Assembly: GCF_001642795.1 (NCBI RefSeq)
Contig: NZ_LKEH01000023.1
Location: forward strand, 193 to 64,192
Reading direction: 5' to 3'
DNA: 64,000 nucleotides
DNA from: Pseudomonas viridiflava
GTDB taxonomy: Bacteria; Pseudomonadota; Gammaproteobacteria; Pseudomonadales; Pseudomonadaceae
The position numbers and the translations under genes are program-made. Positions 28,228 to 37,702 of the stretch are shown here, in pieces. How positions within the stretch are numbered: position 1 is the stretch's first letter; the number at the start of each line of letters is the position of its first letter. The notes beneath the pieces were generated by a model, which was given only the letters and a program-made list of their open reading frames with translations, was not told the origin of the DNA and did not search any database.

Positions 28228-28310
28228 TCAGGTGTTTGCTTTGCGACAGCTAACCCGCTCTAGCGCGGGCAAACGCGCTGTCTGGCAGCGCGTTTCGACA
28301 GAATCGAGGA

Positions 28311-29207
28311 TCAAGCCCCCGGAACGAAGTGCTTCTGGGCTGTGCCGCGGGCAATCAGGCGTGACAGGTAGTCCATCTTCTGCGCGTCCTGGTCGACGAA
28401 ACGGAAGATCACTTGCAGCCAGTCGCTGTCGGGCTTCTGTTCGAAGGCCGCAACCGAATGCAGGTAGCCGTTCAAGCGAGCGGTCTCATTGCTTTCGCCC
28501 TGCTCCAGGTCCAGCACAGCGCTGTCGAGGACTTGCGGCAGGTTATCGCTGCGACGCACGACCAGCGACGCTTCCTTCAGGCTCAACGCCTTGATCACAC
28601 AGGACTGAATGCCATTGGGCAGACGCAACTGGCCTTGTCCGCGACCGGAAGGCTCTGCGGTCTTGGCAACCACAGGCGGTGCCTTGGCAATACCGCCGGA
28701 AACCGGAGCAGCCGCAGGTGCAGCACGAACCACCTCGGCCTTGCCACCGGTCAGCGCGCTCAGCGAGTCGTTCAGCGGCGAGTTCATGCGGGCCGGAGCG
28801 GTGGACATGACCGCGTCCAGCTTGCCGACCTTGGCCAGGGCTTTCTTGACCTTGGAAAGCAGCTGTTCGTTGGTGAACGGCTTGCCGACGAAGTCACTCA
28901 CACCGGCCTGAATGGCCTGCACGACGTTTTCCTTGTCGCCACGGCTGGTCACCATGATGAACGGCACGGTTTTCAGGTAATTGTCTTGCGAGCGGCACCA
29001 GGCCAACAGTTCAAGACCGGACATTTCCGGCATTTCCCAGTCGCACAGAATCAGATCGAACGTATCTTTGCTCAGCACCGCCTGAGCTTTGCGACCATTG
29101 ACTGCGTCCTCGGTGTGAATCCCGGGAAAATAATTGCGCAGACATTTCTTAACCAAGTCGCGAATGAACGTCGCGTCATCCACCACCAATACACTGACCT
29201 TACTCAT
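28311..29207 (-). CDS. Response regulator with C-terminal PilZ-like domain
   Basis: A 298-residue protein. The CheY-like receiver (residues 3-125) has D10-D11, phosphorylated D56 (LILCDWEMPEMSG), T in FIMVTSRGDKE and K in DFVGKPFTNEQ. An alanine/proline-rich linker (VRAAPAAAPVSGGIAKAPPVVAK) leads to a C-terminal domain (QLRLPNGIQSCVIKALSLKEASLVVRRSDNLPQVLDSAVLDLE) with a PilZ-like look. ATG 29207 follows GCAGGAGCGTCG; longer frames lack a ribosome site. In gene order it matches the regulator that precedes phoU in other pseudomonads. Its kinase and target are unknown. Confidence 0.83.
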   Translation of the reverse strand: MSKVSVLVVDDATFIRDLVKKCLRNYFPGIHTEDAVNGRKAQAVLSKDTFDLILCDWEMPEMSGLELLAWCRSQDNYLKTVPFIMVTSRGDKENVVQAIQAGVSDFVGKPFTNEQLLSKVKKALAKVGKLDAVMSTAPARMNSPLNDSLSALTGGKAEVVRAAPAAAPVSGGIAKAPPVVAKTAEPSGRGQGQLRLPNGIQSCVIKALSLKEASLVVRRSDNLPQVLDSAVLDLEQGESNETARLNGYLHSVAAFEQKPDSDWLQVIFRFVDQDAQKMDYLSRLIARGTAQKHFVPGA

Positions 29208-29370
29208 CGACGCTCCTGCGGACGTGTTCACCCTGGAGGCGAACTGCAAAATGCCAACACGCCCTTTGTTTCGGCAAGCATAGCGTTGACCAGTAGCCAA
29301 CTGCCATATTGATTGACTGCGCCATGGGATTTAATCCGCAGGCGGCTGAGAATGTACTTCTGCACAACGA

Positions 29371-29398
29371 AAAACGCCCGGCAGGTGCCGGGCGTTTT
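29371..29398. terminator. Bidirectional Rho-independent terminator after phoU
   Basis: AAAACGCCCGGCA-GG-TGCCGGGCGTTTT is a perfect hairpin with T-runs on both strands. It lies 13 bases beyond the phoU stop and closes the pst-phoU operon. Confidence 0.9.
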
Positions 29399-29411
29399 AT
29401 TGCAGGCAATC

Positions 29412-30176
29412 TTACTTATCGTCAGCGTCGCCCGGAACATTAGCCTTTTCGCTCGCAGAAATGCCCTGCACTTCTTCCTTCATGCGCTTGAGGCCCATGT
29501 GACGAACGTCAGTGCCGCGAACCAGGTAGATCACCAGCTCCGAGATGTTGCGGGCGTGATCGCCGATTCGCTCAAGCGAGCGCAGCACCCAGATGACGTT
29601 CAACACGCGGGAAATCGAACGCGGGTCTTCCATCATGTAGGTCGCCAGCTCGCGCAGGGCGGTCTTGTACTCGCGGTCGATGATCTTGTCGTACTGAGCC
29701 ACAGACAGGGCCAGCTCGGCATCGAAGCGGGCGAACGAGTCGAGCGCGTCACGCACCATGTTGCGCACCTGATCGCCGATATGCCGCACTTCGACGTAGC
29801 CGCGTGGCGACTCGCCCTCTTCGCACAGCTGGATGGCTCGACGGGCGATCTTGGTGGCTTCGTCGCCGATGCGCTCCAGATCGATCACCGACTTGGAGAT
29901 GCTGATGATCAGACGCAGGTCAGAAGCCGCAGGCTGACGACGGGCCAGAATCCGCAGGCACTCTTCGTCGATGTTGCGCTCCATCTGGTTGATCCGGTCG
30001 TCGACCTCACGAACCCGCTGGGCCAGGCCCGAGTCGGCTTCGATCAGCGCCGTGACCGAATCGTTGACCTGCTTCTCGACCAGGCCACCCATTTCGAGCA
30101 AATGGCTGCGAACGTCTTCGAGTTCAGCGTTGAACTGTTGGGAAATGTGATGCGTGTGGCTGTCTTTGTGGATCAT
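29412..30176 (-). CDS. phoU: Phosphate signalling protein PhoU
   Basis: A 254-residue helical protein with two PhoU repeats (each with the metal-binding E/D-x-x-x-D pattern: EADSGLAQRVREVDDRINQME and EYKTALRELATYMMEDPR...ERIGDHARNISELVIYL). It links Pst transport to PhoR and keeps the Pho regulon off when phosphate is plentiful. It is the last gene of the pst operon, 70 bp after pstB, and ends before a bidirectional terminator. Confidence 0.95.
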   Translation of the reverse strand: MIHKDSHTHHISQQFNAELEDVRSHLLEMGGLVEKQVNDSVTALIEADSGLAQRVREVDDRINQMERNIDEECLRILARRQPAASDLRLIISISKSVIDLERIGDEATKIARRAIQLCEEGESPRGYVEVRHIGDQVRNMVRDALDSFARFDAELALSVAQYDKIIDREYKTALRELATYMMEDPRSISRVLNVIWVLRSLERIGDHARNISELVIYLVRGTDVRHMGLKRMKEEVQGISASEKANVPGDADDK

Positions 30177-30246
30177 GCTGGGTGTCCTTGGAACGTCCGG
30201 TTAATTGCGAAAACGCAGCGGTGGTTCAGGTCTGACGAAGCACGTC

Positions 30247-31080
30247 CTAGCCATAACGACCGGTGATGTAGTCTTCAGTCTGTTTTTTGGCCGGGTTGGT
30301 GAACAACGTATCGGTGTCACCAAACTCGACGAGCTTGCCCATGTACATAAACGCGGTGTAATCCGACACCCGAGCCGCCTGCTGCATGTTGTGAGTAACG
30401 ATCACAATGGTGTATTTGGATTTCAGTTCGTAGATCAGCTCTTCGACTTTAAGGGTCGAAATAGGGTCGAGTGCCGAACAGGGTTCGTCGAGCAGCAGGA
30501 CTTCCGGCTCCACGGCGATGGTTCTGGCAATGACCAGACGCTGTTGCTGACCGCCAGACAGGCCCAGTGCCGACTCATGCAGCCGGTCCTTGACCTCATC
30601 CCACAGTGCAGCGCCTTTCAAGGCCCACTCGACCGCTTCGTCGAGTACGCGCTTTTTGTTGATCCCTTGAATGCGCAGTCCGTAGACCACGTTTTCATAG
30701 ATCGTCTTGGGAAACGGGTTCGGCTTCTGGAACACCATGCCGACGCGACGGCGCAGCTCGGCAACTTCCTCGCCCTTGGTATAGATGTTGTGGCCGTACA
30801 GATTGATCGCGCCTTCGACACGGCAGCCATCGACCAGATCATTCATGCGGTTGAAGGTGCGCAACAGCGTGGACTTGCCGCAACCCGACGGACCGATGAA
30901 CGAGGTTACCTTCTGCTTGGGAATGTTCAGGGCGATGTCGAACAGCGCTTGTTTTTCGCCATAGAACAGATTCAGCCCCGGCACTTCGATCGCCACGGTT
31001 TCGTCGGCCAGATACAGGCTTTGCTTGTGACGCCTCAGAGCCGACATGTTCATGCCGTGATTCGGGCTTTCGTGTTGCAT
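30247..31080 (-). CDS. pstB: Phosphate ABC transporter ATP-binding protein PstB
   Basis: A 277-residue ATPase with Walker [10 protein letters not shown], the Q-loop in [11 protein letters not shown], the signature LSGGQQQR, Walker [13 protein letters not shown] and switch histidine in IVIVTHNM. It powers phosphate import with PstA and PstC. The ATG at 31080 follows AGGAGCAATCC. Its first ~25 residues are longer than in the enteric protein. It lies 70 bp after pstA. Confidence 0.95.
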   Translation of the reverse strand: MQHESPNHGMNMSALRRHKQSLYLADETVAIEVPGLNLFYGEKQALFDIALNIPKQKVTSFIGPSGCGKSTLLRTFNRMNDLVDGCRVEGAINLYGHNIYTKGEEVAELRRRVGMVFQKPNPFPKTIYENVVYGLRIQGINKKRVLDEAVEWALKGAALWDEVKDRLHESALGLSGGQQQRLVIARTIAVEPEVLLLDEPCSALDPISTLKVEELIYELKSKYTIVIVTHNMQQAARVSDYTAFMYMGKLVEFGDTDTLFTNPAKKQTEDYITGRYG

Positions 31081-31150
31081 GGATTGCTCCTGTGCGAACC
31101 ATTCGTTTCATCGGGCCGCCCGCCTCGCTAGAGGGGGCGGCACTCAGGGA

Positions 31151-32821
31151 TCAGTTGTCGAGCGCCTTGTACTTTTCTCGCAGATGGTTGCGAATGCTGA
31201 CCGCCGACAGGTTGAGCAAGGCGATCACCAGCACCAGCAACAGCGCCGTTGCGTAGACCAGCGGTCGGGCAGCCTCGACGTTGGGGCTCTGGAAGCCCAC
31301 GTCGTAAATATGAAACCCCAGGTGCATGATCTTCTGATCGAGGTGCAGGTAGGGGTAATTTCCGTCCACCGGCAACGAGGGCGCCAGCTTGACCACCCCG
31401 ACCAGCATCAATGGCGCGACCTCGCCTGCGGCACGGGCCACGGCCAGAATCAGTCCGGTCATCATCGCCGGGCTGGCCATGGGCAACACAATCTTCCACA
31501 AGGTCTCGGCCTTGGTGGCCCCCAGGGCAAGCGAGCCTTCGCGCAGGGTCAGCGGAATACGTGCCAGCCCTTCTTCGGTCGCCACGATCACCACCGGGAC
31601 TGCCAGCAGCGCCAGGGTCAGCGATGCCCACAACAGGCCCGGCGTGCCGAAGGTCGGTGCAGGCAAGGCTTCGGGGAAGAACAGCCGATCCACCGAACCG
31701 CCCAGCACGTAGACGAAAAATCCCAGGCCGAATACGCCGTACACAATTGCTGGCACGCCCGCGAGGTTATTGACCGCAATCCGGATCAGGCGGGTCAGCG
31801 GACCCTGCCGGGCATATTCGCGTAGATACACCGCCGCCAGCACGCCAAATGGCGTGACGATGACGGCCATGATCAGGGTCATCATCACCGTGCCGAAGAT
31901 GGCCGGGAAAATGCCGCCTTCGGTGTTGGCTTCACGGGGATCGTCGCTCAGGAATTCCCAGAGCTTCTTGAAATAGAAACTCAGCTTGGTAACCGTGCCC
32001 ATCGCGTTGGGCTGATAGGCATGCACCACCTTGCCCAGACTGATTTCGATTTCCTTGCCATTGGCATCGCGCGCGGTGAGGCTGTCGCGATCGAAGGCCT
32101 GATGCAGCGCACCGAGGCGATCTTCGATGGCCGCGTAACGGGCGTCGAGTTCTGCGCGCTCGACCGCCATGTCGGCCTGTGCGGCGGCATCGAGTCTGCC
32201 GTCGAGTTCCAGCTTGCGGGCCTGTAAGCGCAGACGCTCAATGCCATGGTTGATGGCGCCAATGTCTTTCTTTTCCAGTGCGTACAGTTCGTCAGCCAGC
32301 TTTTCGACGCGCTTGATGCGCTCCTGCAGGGTCGGCCAGGCCGCATCGCCTTCGGCGACGACTCTGCCGTCCTCCTTCACATTGACCAGATAGCCGTAGA
32401 AGTTGCCCCACTCACGACGCTCCAGAGTCATGAGGTCGGCGGGCCGGCTTTCATCCGTCAGCCATTCGCCGATCACCCAGGTAAAATCGCTGGGGTTGAG
32501 GTCACGATTACCCACCTTGAACAGCTCACGGGTCATGAATTCAGGGCCTGACTCGGGCACCGGCAGACCTGCATCCTTCAAGCGCACACGCGGCACCTGT
32601 TCCTTCTCGACCAGCTCACCCACCAGCACATGCTTCGCCTGGCCGGGCACGTCGTATTGCGCAGCAATCACGTCGGCGGGCCAGAAGTGTCCCAGACCAC
32701 GCACGGCAATCACGGCCAGCAGGCCGATGGTCATGATCACAGCGATGGAAACGGCACCCGCACTCATCCAGACGCCGGGGGCGCCGCTTTTGAACCAGCC
32801 GTTGAGGGAGTTCCTTTTCAC
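31151..32821 (-). CDS. pstA: Phosphate ABC transporter permease PstA (long form)
   Basis: A 556-residue permease, nearly twice the ~300 residues of the enteric protein. One N-terminal membrane helix (VSIAVIMTIGLLAVIAV) is followed by a large periplasmic insert, residues ~40-280, with a charged coiled-coil stretch (RIKRVEKLADELYALEKKDIGAINHGIERLRLQARKLE). The permease domain with five helices follows (IFGTVMMTLIMAVIVTPFGVLAAVYLREYA; EEGLARIPLTLREGSLALGATKAETLWKIVLP). Long PstA/PstC forms are usual in pseudomonads. It is 15 bp after pstC. Confidence 0.92.
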   Translation of the reverse strand: MKRNSLNGWFKSGAPGVWMSAGAVSIAVIMTIGLLAVIAVRGLGHFWPADVIAAQYDVPGQAKHVLVGELVEKEQVPRVRLKDAGLPVPESGPEFMTRELFKVGNRDLNPSDFTWVIGEWLTDESRPADLMTLERREWGNFYGYLVNVKEDGRVVAEGDAAWPTLQERIKRVEKLADELYALEKKDIGAINHGIERLRLQARKLELDGRLDAAAQADMAVERAELDARYAAIEDRLGALHQAFDRDSLTARDANGKEIEISLGKVVHAYQPNAMGTVTKLSFYFKKLWEFLSDDPREANTEGGIFPAIFGTVMMTLIMAVIVTPFGVLAAVYLREYARQGPLTRLIRIAVNNLAGVPAIVYGVFGLGFFVYVLGGSVDRLFFPEALPAPTFGTPGLLWASLTLALLAVPVVIVATEEGLARIPLTLREGSLALGATKAETLWKIVLPMASPAMMTGLILAVARAAGEVAPLMLVGVVKLAPSLPVDGNYPYLHLDQKIMHLGFHIYDVGFQSPNVEAARPLVYATALLLVLVIALLNLSAVSIRNHLREKYKALDN

Positions 32822-32836
32822 GAACTTCTACCTTCC

Positions 32837-35122
32837 TTAAAGCGACGAGTATTTCTTGCGCAGGCGCTGACGAATCAGCTCTGCGACGGTGTTCATGACA
32901 AAGGTGAACATCAGCAACACCAGCGCCGCCAGAAACAACACTCGATAATGACTGCCGCCCACTTCCGACTCCGGCATCTCCACGGCGACGTTGGCCGCCA
33001 GCGTGCGCATGCCCTCGAACAGGTTCATGTCCATGATCGGCGTATTGCCGGTCGCCATCAGCACGATCATGGTTTCACCCACGGCGCGGCCCATGCCGAT
33101 CATCAGGGCCGAGAAAATGCCCGGGCTGGCGGTCAGGATCACGACACGCGTCAGGGTCTGCCAGGGCGTGGCACCCAGCGCCAGCGAGCCCAGGGTCAGG
33201 CTGCGCGGCACGCTGAACACCGCATCTTCGGCAATCGAATAAATGTTGGGGATCACGGCAAAGCCCATCGCCAGCCCGACGACCAGCGCGTTGCGCTGAT
33301 CGTAGGTAATGCCCAGGTCGTCACGTATCCAGCTGCGCATGTCGCCATTGAAGAACCAGTTTTCCAGGTGCGGGCTCATGCTCAACGAGAACCACCCCAC
33401 CAGCAGAATGACCGGAATCAGAATCGCGCTTTCCCAGCCGTCCGGCACACGCAGGCGAATCGAATCCGGTAAGCGCGTCCAGAAAAAGCCTGCCAGCAGA
33501 ATGCCGATGGGCGTCAGCAGCAACAGGCTGAAAATGCCCGGCAGATGGGCTTCCAGATACGGAGCCAGAAACAAGCCGGCAAAAAAGCCGAGAATGACCG
33601 TCGGCATCGCTTCCATCAGCTCGATCACCGGCTTGACCTTGCGGCGCATGCGCGGCGCCATGAAGTAGGCGGTGTAGATCGCGGCGGCGACGGCCAGCGG
33701 TGCCGCCAGCAGCATCGCGTAGAACGCCGCCTTGAGCGTGCCGTAGGTCAGCGGCGCCAGGCTCAGCTTGGGCTCGAAGTCGCTGTTGGACGCCGTGGAC
33801 TGCCAGACGTACTTGGGCTCGTCGTAGTTTTCGTACCAGACCTTGCCCCACAACGAACTCCAGGACACTTCCGGGTGCGGGTTATCCAGCGTGAGCGGTA
33901 ACAGCGTACTGCCGCTTTCTACCAGCACTTGGTTGGCACGAGGCGACAAGGCCAGAATGCCCGGGCCGTCAACGACCTTATCGATCAGCAGGGTGCGGTG
34001 CGCAGTACTGTGGAACACCCCCAGCTTGCCCGACGCATCCAGTGCGATGAAGCCTTTGCGACGTTGCTCCGGCTTGATCTGCACGATAGGCGCGCTGCCC
34101 ATTCTGAAATCCCGAACGCGCATGAGGCGCTGCTCGCCGTCGGTGTCGCGGGCCATGAACCATTGGGTCATGCCGCCCTTGGAGTTGCCGATGATCAAGG
34201 AAATGCCGCCCACCAGTTGCGCGCTGGCAGTGGTTTCGGCGTTGCCGTCTTCCAGCAGTTTATAGCGACCGTTGAGCGTGCGGTCACGCAGGCTGAATAC
34301 GTCGGCCTGCGCACGGCCGTTGATCACGTACAACCAATGCTGACGTGGATCGATGTAGATGGCTTTGACCTCGGCGGACATCTGCGGCAGCTCGATACGG
34401 CTCTGCTCGCGGGTCACTTCGCCCGTCATCATGTTTTCGGTCTGATCGAGCGCCATGACATGCAATTGCGTACCAGTGGAACCCGCCAGCTTAAGGCTTT
34501 CCCCGTCGGCGCTGACCGTCACGTGCTCGACGGCACGCCCGGCTTCATCCAGCACCAGGGGCGTCTCGCCGAAGGGCCAGGCAACGCTTGGCGTGATGGT
34601 CTTCTGATTGTTCGGGTAGGTCGTCAGGTACGAGTGCCTGAATATCAGCACCTGCCCATTGGACAGGCCCAGGGCAATCAGCGGTGCACCCGGCTGGTCC
34701 TTGCCGATGGACACGACGGTCGCGCCAGCAGGAATCGGCAGGGCGACACGTTGCAGCTCCGCGCCGTCACTGATGTTGAAGAACACCACTTCGCCCTTGT
34801 CGGAGATGCGCATCCCGATCTGGTTCTGTTCTTCAATGGCGAGCATCAGCGGCTTGCCGGCGTCCTGCAGCCAGGCGGCATTCAGTGGCGCAGCGGCGGT
34901 CAGGCTCGCGCCCTTGAACAGGGGCGCCACCACGTAAGCGAGGTAGAAGAAAATCAGGGTGATTGCGGCCAGCACCGCCAGGCCACCGATGGCGACATAC
35001 CAGTGAGTCAGGCGATCCTTGAACGCGCGAAAACGACGCTTGCGCAGCATCGCAGGCGTATTGAAGTCAATACGCTCCGGAGGTGAGTCCTGATTCATTG
35101 CGGCTTTAGCCAACTCATTCAT
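32837..35122 (-). CDS. pstC: Phosphate ABC transporter permease PstC (long form)
   Basis: A 761-residue permease, much longer than the ~320-residue enteric PstC. An N-terminal helix (YVAIGGLAVLAAITLIFFYLAYVV) precedes a periplasmic beta-propeller-like region of ~350 residues (~60-410), and then the six-helix permease (FYAMLLAAPLAVAAAIYTAYFMAPRMRRK; EDAVFSVPRSLTLGSLALGATPWQTL). I choose ATG 35122 (MNELAKAAMNQD); GTG 35128 and ATG 35098 are in frame. A Pho box ends only 24 bp before this start, so the leader must be very short. Confidence 0.9.
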   Translation of the reverse strand: MNELAKAAMNQDSPPERIDFNTPAMLRKRRFRAFKDRLTHWYVAIGGLAVLAAITLIFFYLAYVVAPLFKGASLTAAAPLNAAWLQDAGKPLMLAIEEQNQIGMRISDKGEVVFFNISDGAELQRVALPIPAGATVVSIGKDQPGAPLIALGLSNGQVLIFRHSYLTTYPNNQKTITPSVAWPFGETPLVLDEAGRAVEHVTVSADGESLKLAGSTGTQLHVMALDQTENMMTGEVTREQSRIELPQMSAEVKAIYIDPRQHWLYVINGRAQADVFSLRDRTLNGRYKLLEDGNAETTASAQLVGGISLIIGNSKGGMTQWFMARDTDGEQRLMRVRDFRMGSAPIVQIKPEQRRKGFIALDASGKLGVFHSTAHRTLLIDKVVDGPGILALSPRANQVLVESGSTLLPLTLDNPHPEVSWSSLWGKVWYENYDEPKYVWQSTASNSDFEPKLSLAPLTYGTLKAAFYAMLLAAPLAVAAAIYTAYFMAPRMRRKVKPVIELMEAMPTVILGFFAGLFLAPYLEAHLPGIFSLLLLTPIGILLAGFFWTRLPDSIRLRVPDGWESAILIPVILLVGWFSLSMSPHLENWFFNGDMRSWIRDDLGITYDQRNALVVGLAMGFAVIPNIYSIAEDAVFSVPRSLTLGSLALGATPWQTLTRVVILTASPGIFSALMIGMGRAVGETMIVLMATGNTPIMDMNLFEGMRTLAANVAVEMPESEVGGSHYRVLFLAALVLLMFTFVMNTVAELIRQRLRKKYSSL

Positions 35123-35146
35123 GCGCACACACCGTAGCGGCCTTGT

Positions 35147-35164
35147 ATGACAGAAACATTACAG
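35147..35164 (-). promoter_or_regulatory. Pho box upstream of pstC
   Basis: On the minus strand CTGTAATGTTTCTGTCAT is an almost perfect PhoB site (CTGTAAT-N4-CTGTCAT). A weaker third unit (GCGTCAC) lies 11 bases further upstream. It gives pstCAB-phoU its own phosphate-controlled promoter inside the cluster. Confidence 0.85.
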
Positions 35165-35260
35165 AAGAGTGACGCAAGAAAGCCCGCTGCCCAGGAAAAC
35201 CGGCGGCGGACTGTTCAACGTGTGACAAGGCCAGTCCATTGAGCCTCGTTGATGCGTCTT

Positions 35261-36259
35261 TTACTTCGCCGCTACTCCAGCGGCACCCTGCAGGCCAAGG
35301 TCGGTCAGCGCCTTCTCGACCACGCGAGCGGGCAGCGGAATGTAACCATCTTTCATCACCACTTCCTGCCCCTGTTTCGAAAGCACCAGCTTGATGAATT
35401 CGGCTTCCAGCGGTGCCAAAGGCTGATTGGGCGCCTTGTTCACGTAGACGTACAGGAAGCGGGACAGCGGGTACGTGCCGTTCAAGGTGTTGGCTTCATT
35501 GTCTTCGACAAATTCTGCGCCTTCCTTTTTCGCCAGCGGAACCGTCCTGACATTCGAGGTCTTGTAGCCAATCCCAGAGTAACCGATACCGTTCAGCGAG
35601 TTACTGATCGAACTGACCACCGAGGCCGAACCTGGCTGTTCGTTGACGTTGGGCTTGAAGTCGCCCTTGCACAAGGCCTCTTCCTTGAAATAACCGTAGG
35701 TGCCGGACACCGAGTTACGGCCAAACAGCTGAATCGGCTTGCCCGCCAGATCGCCGGTCACGCCGACGTCGCCCCAGGTCTTAGCATCCGCCTTGGCACC
35801 ACACAGGCGCGTCACGGAAAAAATGGCATCGACCTGCTGCAGCGTCAGACCTTTGATCGGGTTGTCCTTGTGGACGAACACCGCGAGAGCATCCACCGCC
35901 ACCGGAATGGCCGTCGGCTTGTAACCGTGCTTCTGCTCAAACGCCGAGAGTTCGCCGTCTTTCATCTTGCGGCTCATCGGGCCCAGATTGGCCGTGCCTT
36001 CGGTCAGCGCGGGCGGCGCTGTCGAGGAGCCGGCTGCCTGAATCTGGATGTTCACGCTCGGGTATTCTTTCTTGTAAGCCTCGGCCCACAAGGTCATCAG
36101 GTTGGCCAGGGTGTCGGAGCCGACACTGGAGAGGTTGCCCGACACACCGGAAGTTTTGGTGTAGGCCTTGATGGCGGGGTCGACAGCAGCGAACGAATTG
36201 GCAGCGGCAACTCCGGCCGCAGCGAATGTCAGTGCAGTCATCCAACTCTTGAGTGTCAT
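35261..36259 (-). CDS. pstS: Phosphate-binding periplasmic protein PstS
   Basis: A 332-residue exported protein. The signal peptide is [24 protein letters not shown]. The mature part has the PstS pattern: [19 protein letters not shown] near the start, [44 protein letters not shown], and [18 protein letters not shown] for phosphate contact. It hands phosphate to PstCA. It is preceded by its own Pho box and separated from pstC by 138 bp containing a second Pho box. Confidence 0.95.
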   Translation of the reverse strand: MTLKSWMTALTFAAAGVAAANSFAAVDPAIKAYTKTSGVSGNLSSVGSDTLANLMTLWAEAYKKEYPSVNIQIQAAGSSTAPPALTEGTANLGPMSRKMKDGELSAFEQKHGYKPTAIPVAVDALAVFVHKDNPIKGLTLQQVDAIFSVTRLCGAKADAKTWGDVGVTGDLAGKPIQLFGRNSVSGTYGYFKEEALCKGDFKPNVNEQPGSASVVSSISNSLNGIGYSGIGYKTSNVRTVPLAKKEGAEFVEDNEANTLNGTYPLSRFLYVYVNKAPNQPLAPLEAEFIKLVLSKQGQEVVMKDGYIPLPARVVEKALTDLGLQGAAGVAAK

Positions 36260-36324
36260 GCCTTGCGCTCCTGGCAGGGTATGTAGGGATCCAGACGCGC
36301 CAGGGCGAGTCTTGTGACCACTCT

Positions 36325-36342
36325 ATGAATTGATTGTGACAA
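36325..36342 (-). promoter_or_regulatory. Probable Pho box upstream of pstS
   Basis: On the minus strand TTGTCAC-AATC-AATTCAT lies 66 bp before pstS. It matches the PhoB heptamer pattern less well than the pstC site (about four mismatches), but position and the TAGAGT -10-like sequence next to it support it. Confidence 0.55.
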
Positions 36343-36348
36343 TAAGAT

Positions 36349-36386
36349 GAAAAGGCCATCACTCCTGATCGGAATGATGGCCTTTA
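36349..36386. terminator. Rho-independent terminator after the MFS gene
   Basis: AAAGGCCATCA pairs with TGATGGCCTTT across a short loop. It lies 27 bases beyond the stop of the minus-strand MFS gene and just upstream of the pstS Pho box. Confidence 0.8.
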
Positions 36387-36412
36387 TCGAATTGCCAGCC
36401 CAGACTGACGTA

Positions 36413-37702
36413 TCAGCGCTTTTTCGAAATCAGGTAGATGCCGATTGCCATGCCTACGCCACACAGGATGGCCACGTACCACGCCGGTCCCATCGGGCTG
36501 CTCTTGAGCATGAAGGTCACGACCATCGGAGTCAGGCCGCCGAAGATTGCGTATGCCAGGTTGTAGGAAAACGACAGACCCGAGAAGCGCACTACCGGCG
36601 GGAAGGCCTTGACCATCACATACGGCACCGCACCGATGGTCCCGACGAACAGACCCGTGATCGCGTAGAGCGGAAACAGCACGCCTGGGTTGTCCGCAAG
36701 GATGTGATAGAAGGTCCAGGAGCTCGCCAGCAGACCGGCGCAACCCAGCAGAAATACCCACCCAGCGCCGACGCGGTCAGCCAGCGCACCGGCTGCGATG
36801 CAGCCAATGCTCAGGAAGACAATGGCCAGACTGTTGGCTTTCAATGCCGTGGCCGCCGGGAAACCATAAATGGTCTGCAGAATGGTCGGGGTCATCAGGA
36901 TCACGACGATGATGCCGGCCGACAGCAGCCAGGTCATCAGCATCGACAGCGCGACCGCGCCACGATGGTCACGCAGTACCGCCTTGAGCGGGACTTCTTC
37001 AGCCAGCGCCTTGCGCAACTGCAGCTCGGCAAACACCGGCGTTTCGTGCAGCAGGCGACGCAGGTAAACCGACATCAGACCGAACACGCCGCCCAGCAGG
37101 AACGGGATACGCCAGGCGTAGTCCGCCACCTCGACAGGGCTGTAGATCGTATTGATCGCCGTGGCGACCAGCGAGCCCAGCAGAATGCCGGCCGTCAGAC
37201 CCGCCGTCAGGGTGCCGCAGGCATAACCGATGTAGCGTGCCGGCACATGCTCGGACACGAACACCCAGGCGCCAGGGACTTCACCACCAATCGCCGCGCC
37301 CTGAATGACGCGCATCAGCAGCAGCAGAATCGGTGCCCACATGCCGATCTGTGCGTAGGTCGGCAGCAGACCCATGATCAGGGTCGGTACGGCCATCATG
37401 AAAATGCTCAGCGTGAACATTTTCTTGCGCCCCAGCAGGTCGCCGAAGTGCGCCATGATGATGCCGCCCAGCGGGCGTGCCAGATAACCGGCAGCAAAAA
37501 TGCCGAAGGTCTGCATCATGCGCAGCCAGTCAGGCATATCCACCGGGAAGAACAGCTTTCCGACCACCGCCGCGAAAAACACGAAAATGATGAAGTCGTA
37601 GAACTCCAGCGCGCCACCCAGGGCGGAAAGCGACAACGTCTTGTAATCGCTACGGGTCAAGGGTCGCGACGGCTGCGCGGTACTGGAAGAAACAGATGAC
37701 AT
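36413..37702 (-). CDS. MFS transporter, metabolite:H+ symporter type
   Basis: A 429-residue membrane protein with 12 predicted helices. It has the metabolite-H+ symporter pattern: LGGALEFYDFIIFVFFAAVV in helix 1, GYLARPLGGIIMAHFGDLLGRKKMF in the loop 2-3 motif, and WAPILLLLMRVIQGAAIGGEVPGAWVFVSEH in helix 4-5. Relatives carry dicarboxylates, proline/betaine or shikimate; substrate cannot be read from sequence. In other pseudomonads an MFS gene occupies the same place beside pstS. The start ATG 37702 (MSSVSSSTAQPSR) is not certain. Confidence 0.85.
   Translation of the reverse strand: MSSVSSSTAQPSRPLTRSDYKTLSLSALGGALEFYDFIIFVFFAAVVGKLFFPVDMPDWLRMMQTFGIFAAGYLARPLGGIIMAHFGDLLGRKKMFTLSIFMMAVPTLIMGLLPTYAQIGMWAPILLLLMRVIQGAAIGGEVPGAWVFVSEHVPARYIGYACGTLTAGLTAGILLGSLVATAINTIYSPVEVADYAWRIPFLLGGVFGLMSVYLRRLLHETPVFAELQLRKALAEEVPLKAVLRDHRGAVALSMLMTWLLSAGIIVVILMTPTILQTIYGFPAATALKANSLAIVFLSIGCIAAGALADRVGAGWVFLLGCAGLLASSWTFYHILADNPGVLFPLYAITGLFVGTIGAVPYVMVKAFPPVVRFSGLSFSYNLAYAIFGGLTPMVVTFMLKSSPMGPAWYVAILCGVGMAIGIYLISKKR

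Larger units (their letters stand above)
27873..28310. other. 438 bp region upstream of the toxin gene
   Basis: No gene is visible. From left to right it holds a strong hairpin at 27879-27918, about 140 bases without clear signals, a single REP-type unit at 28203-28227, and a hairpin AAACGCGCTG/CAGCGCGTTT at 28271-28295 that may end the response regulator transcript. The toxin promoter must lie here; I could not pick a convincing -35/-10 pair. Confidence 0.6.
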
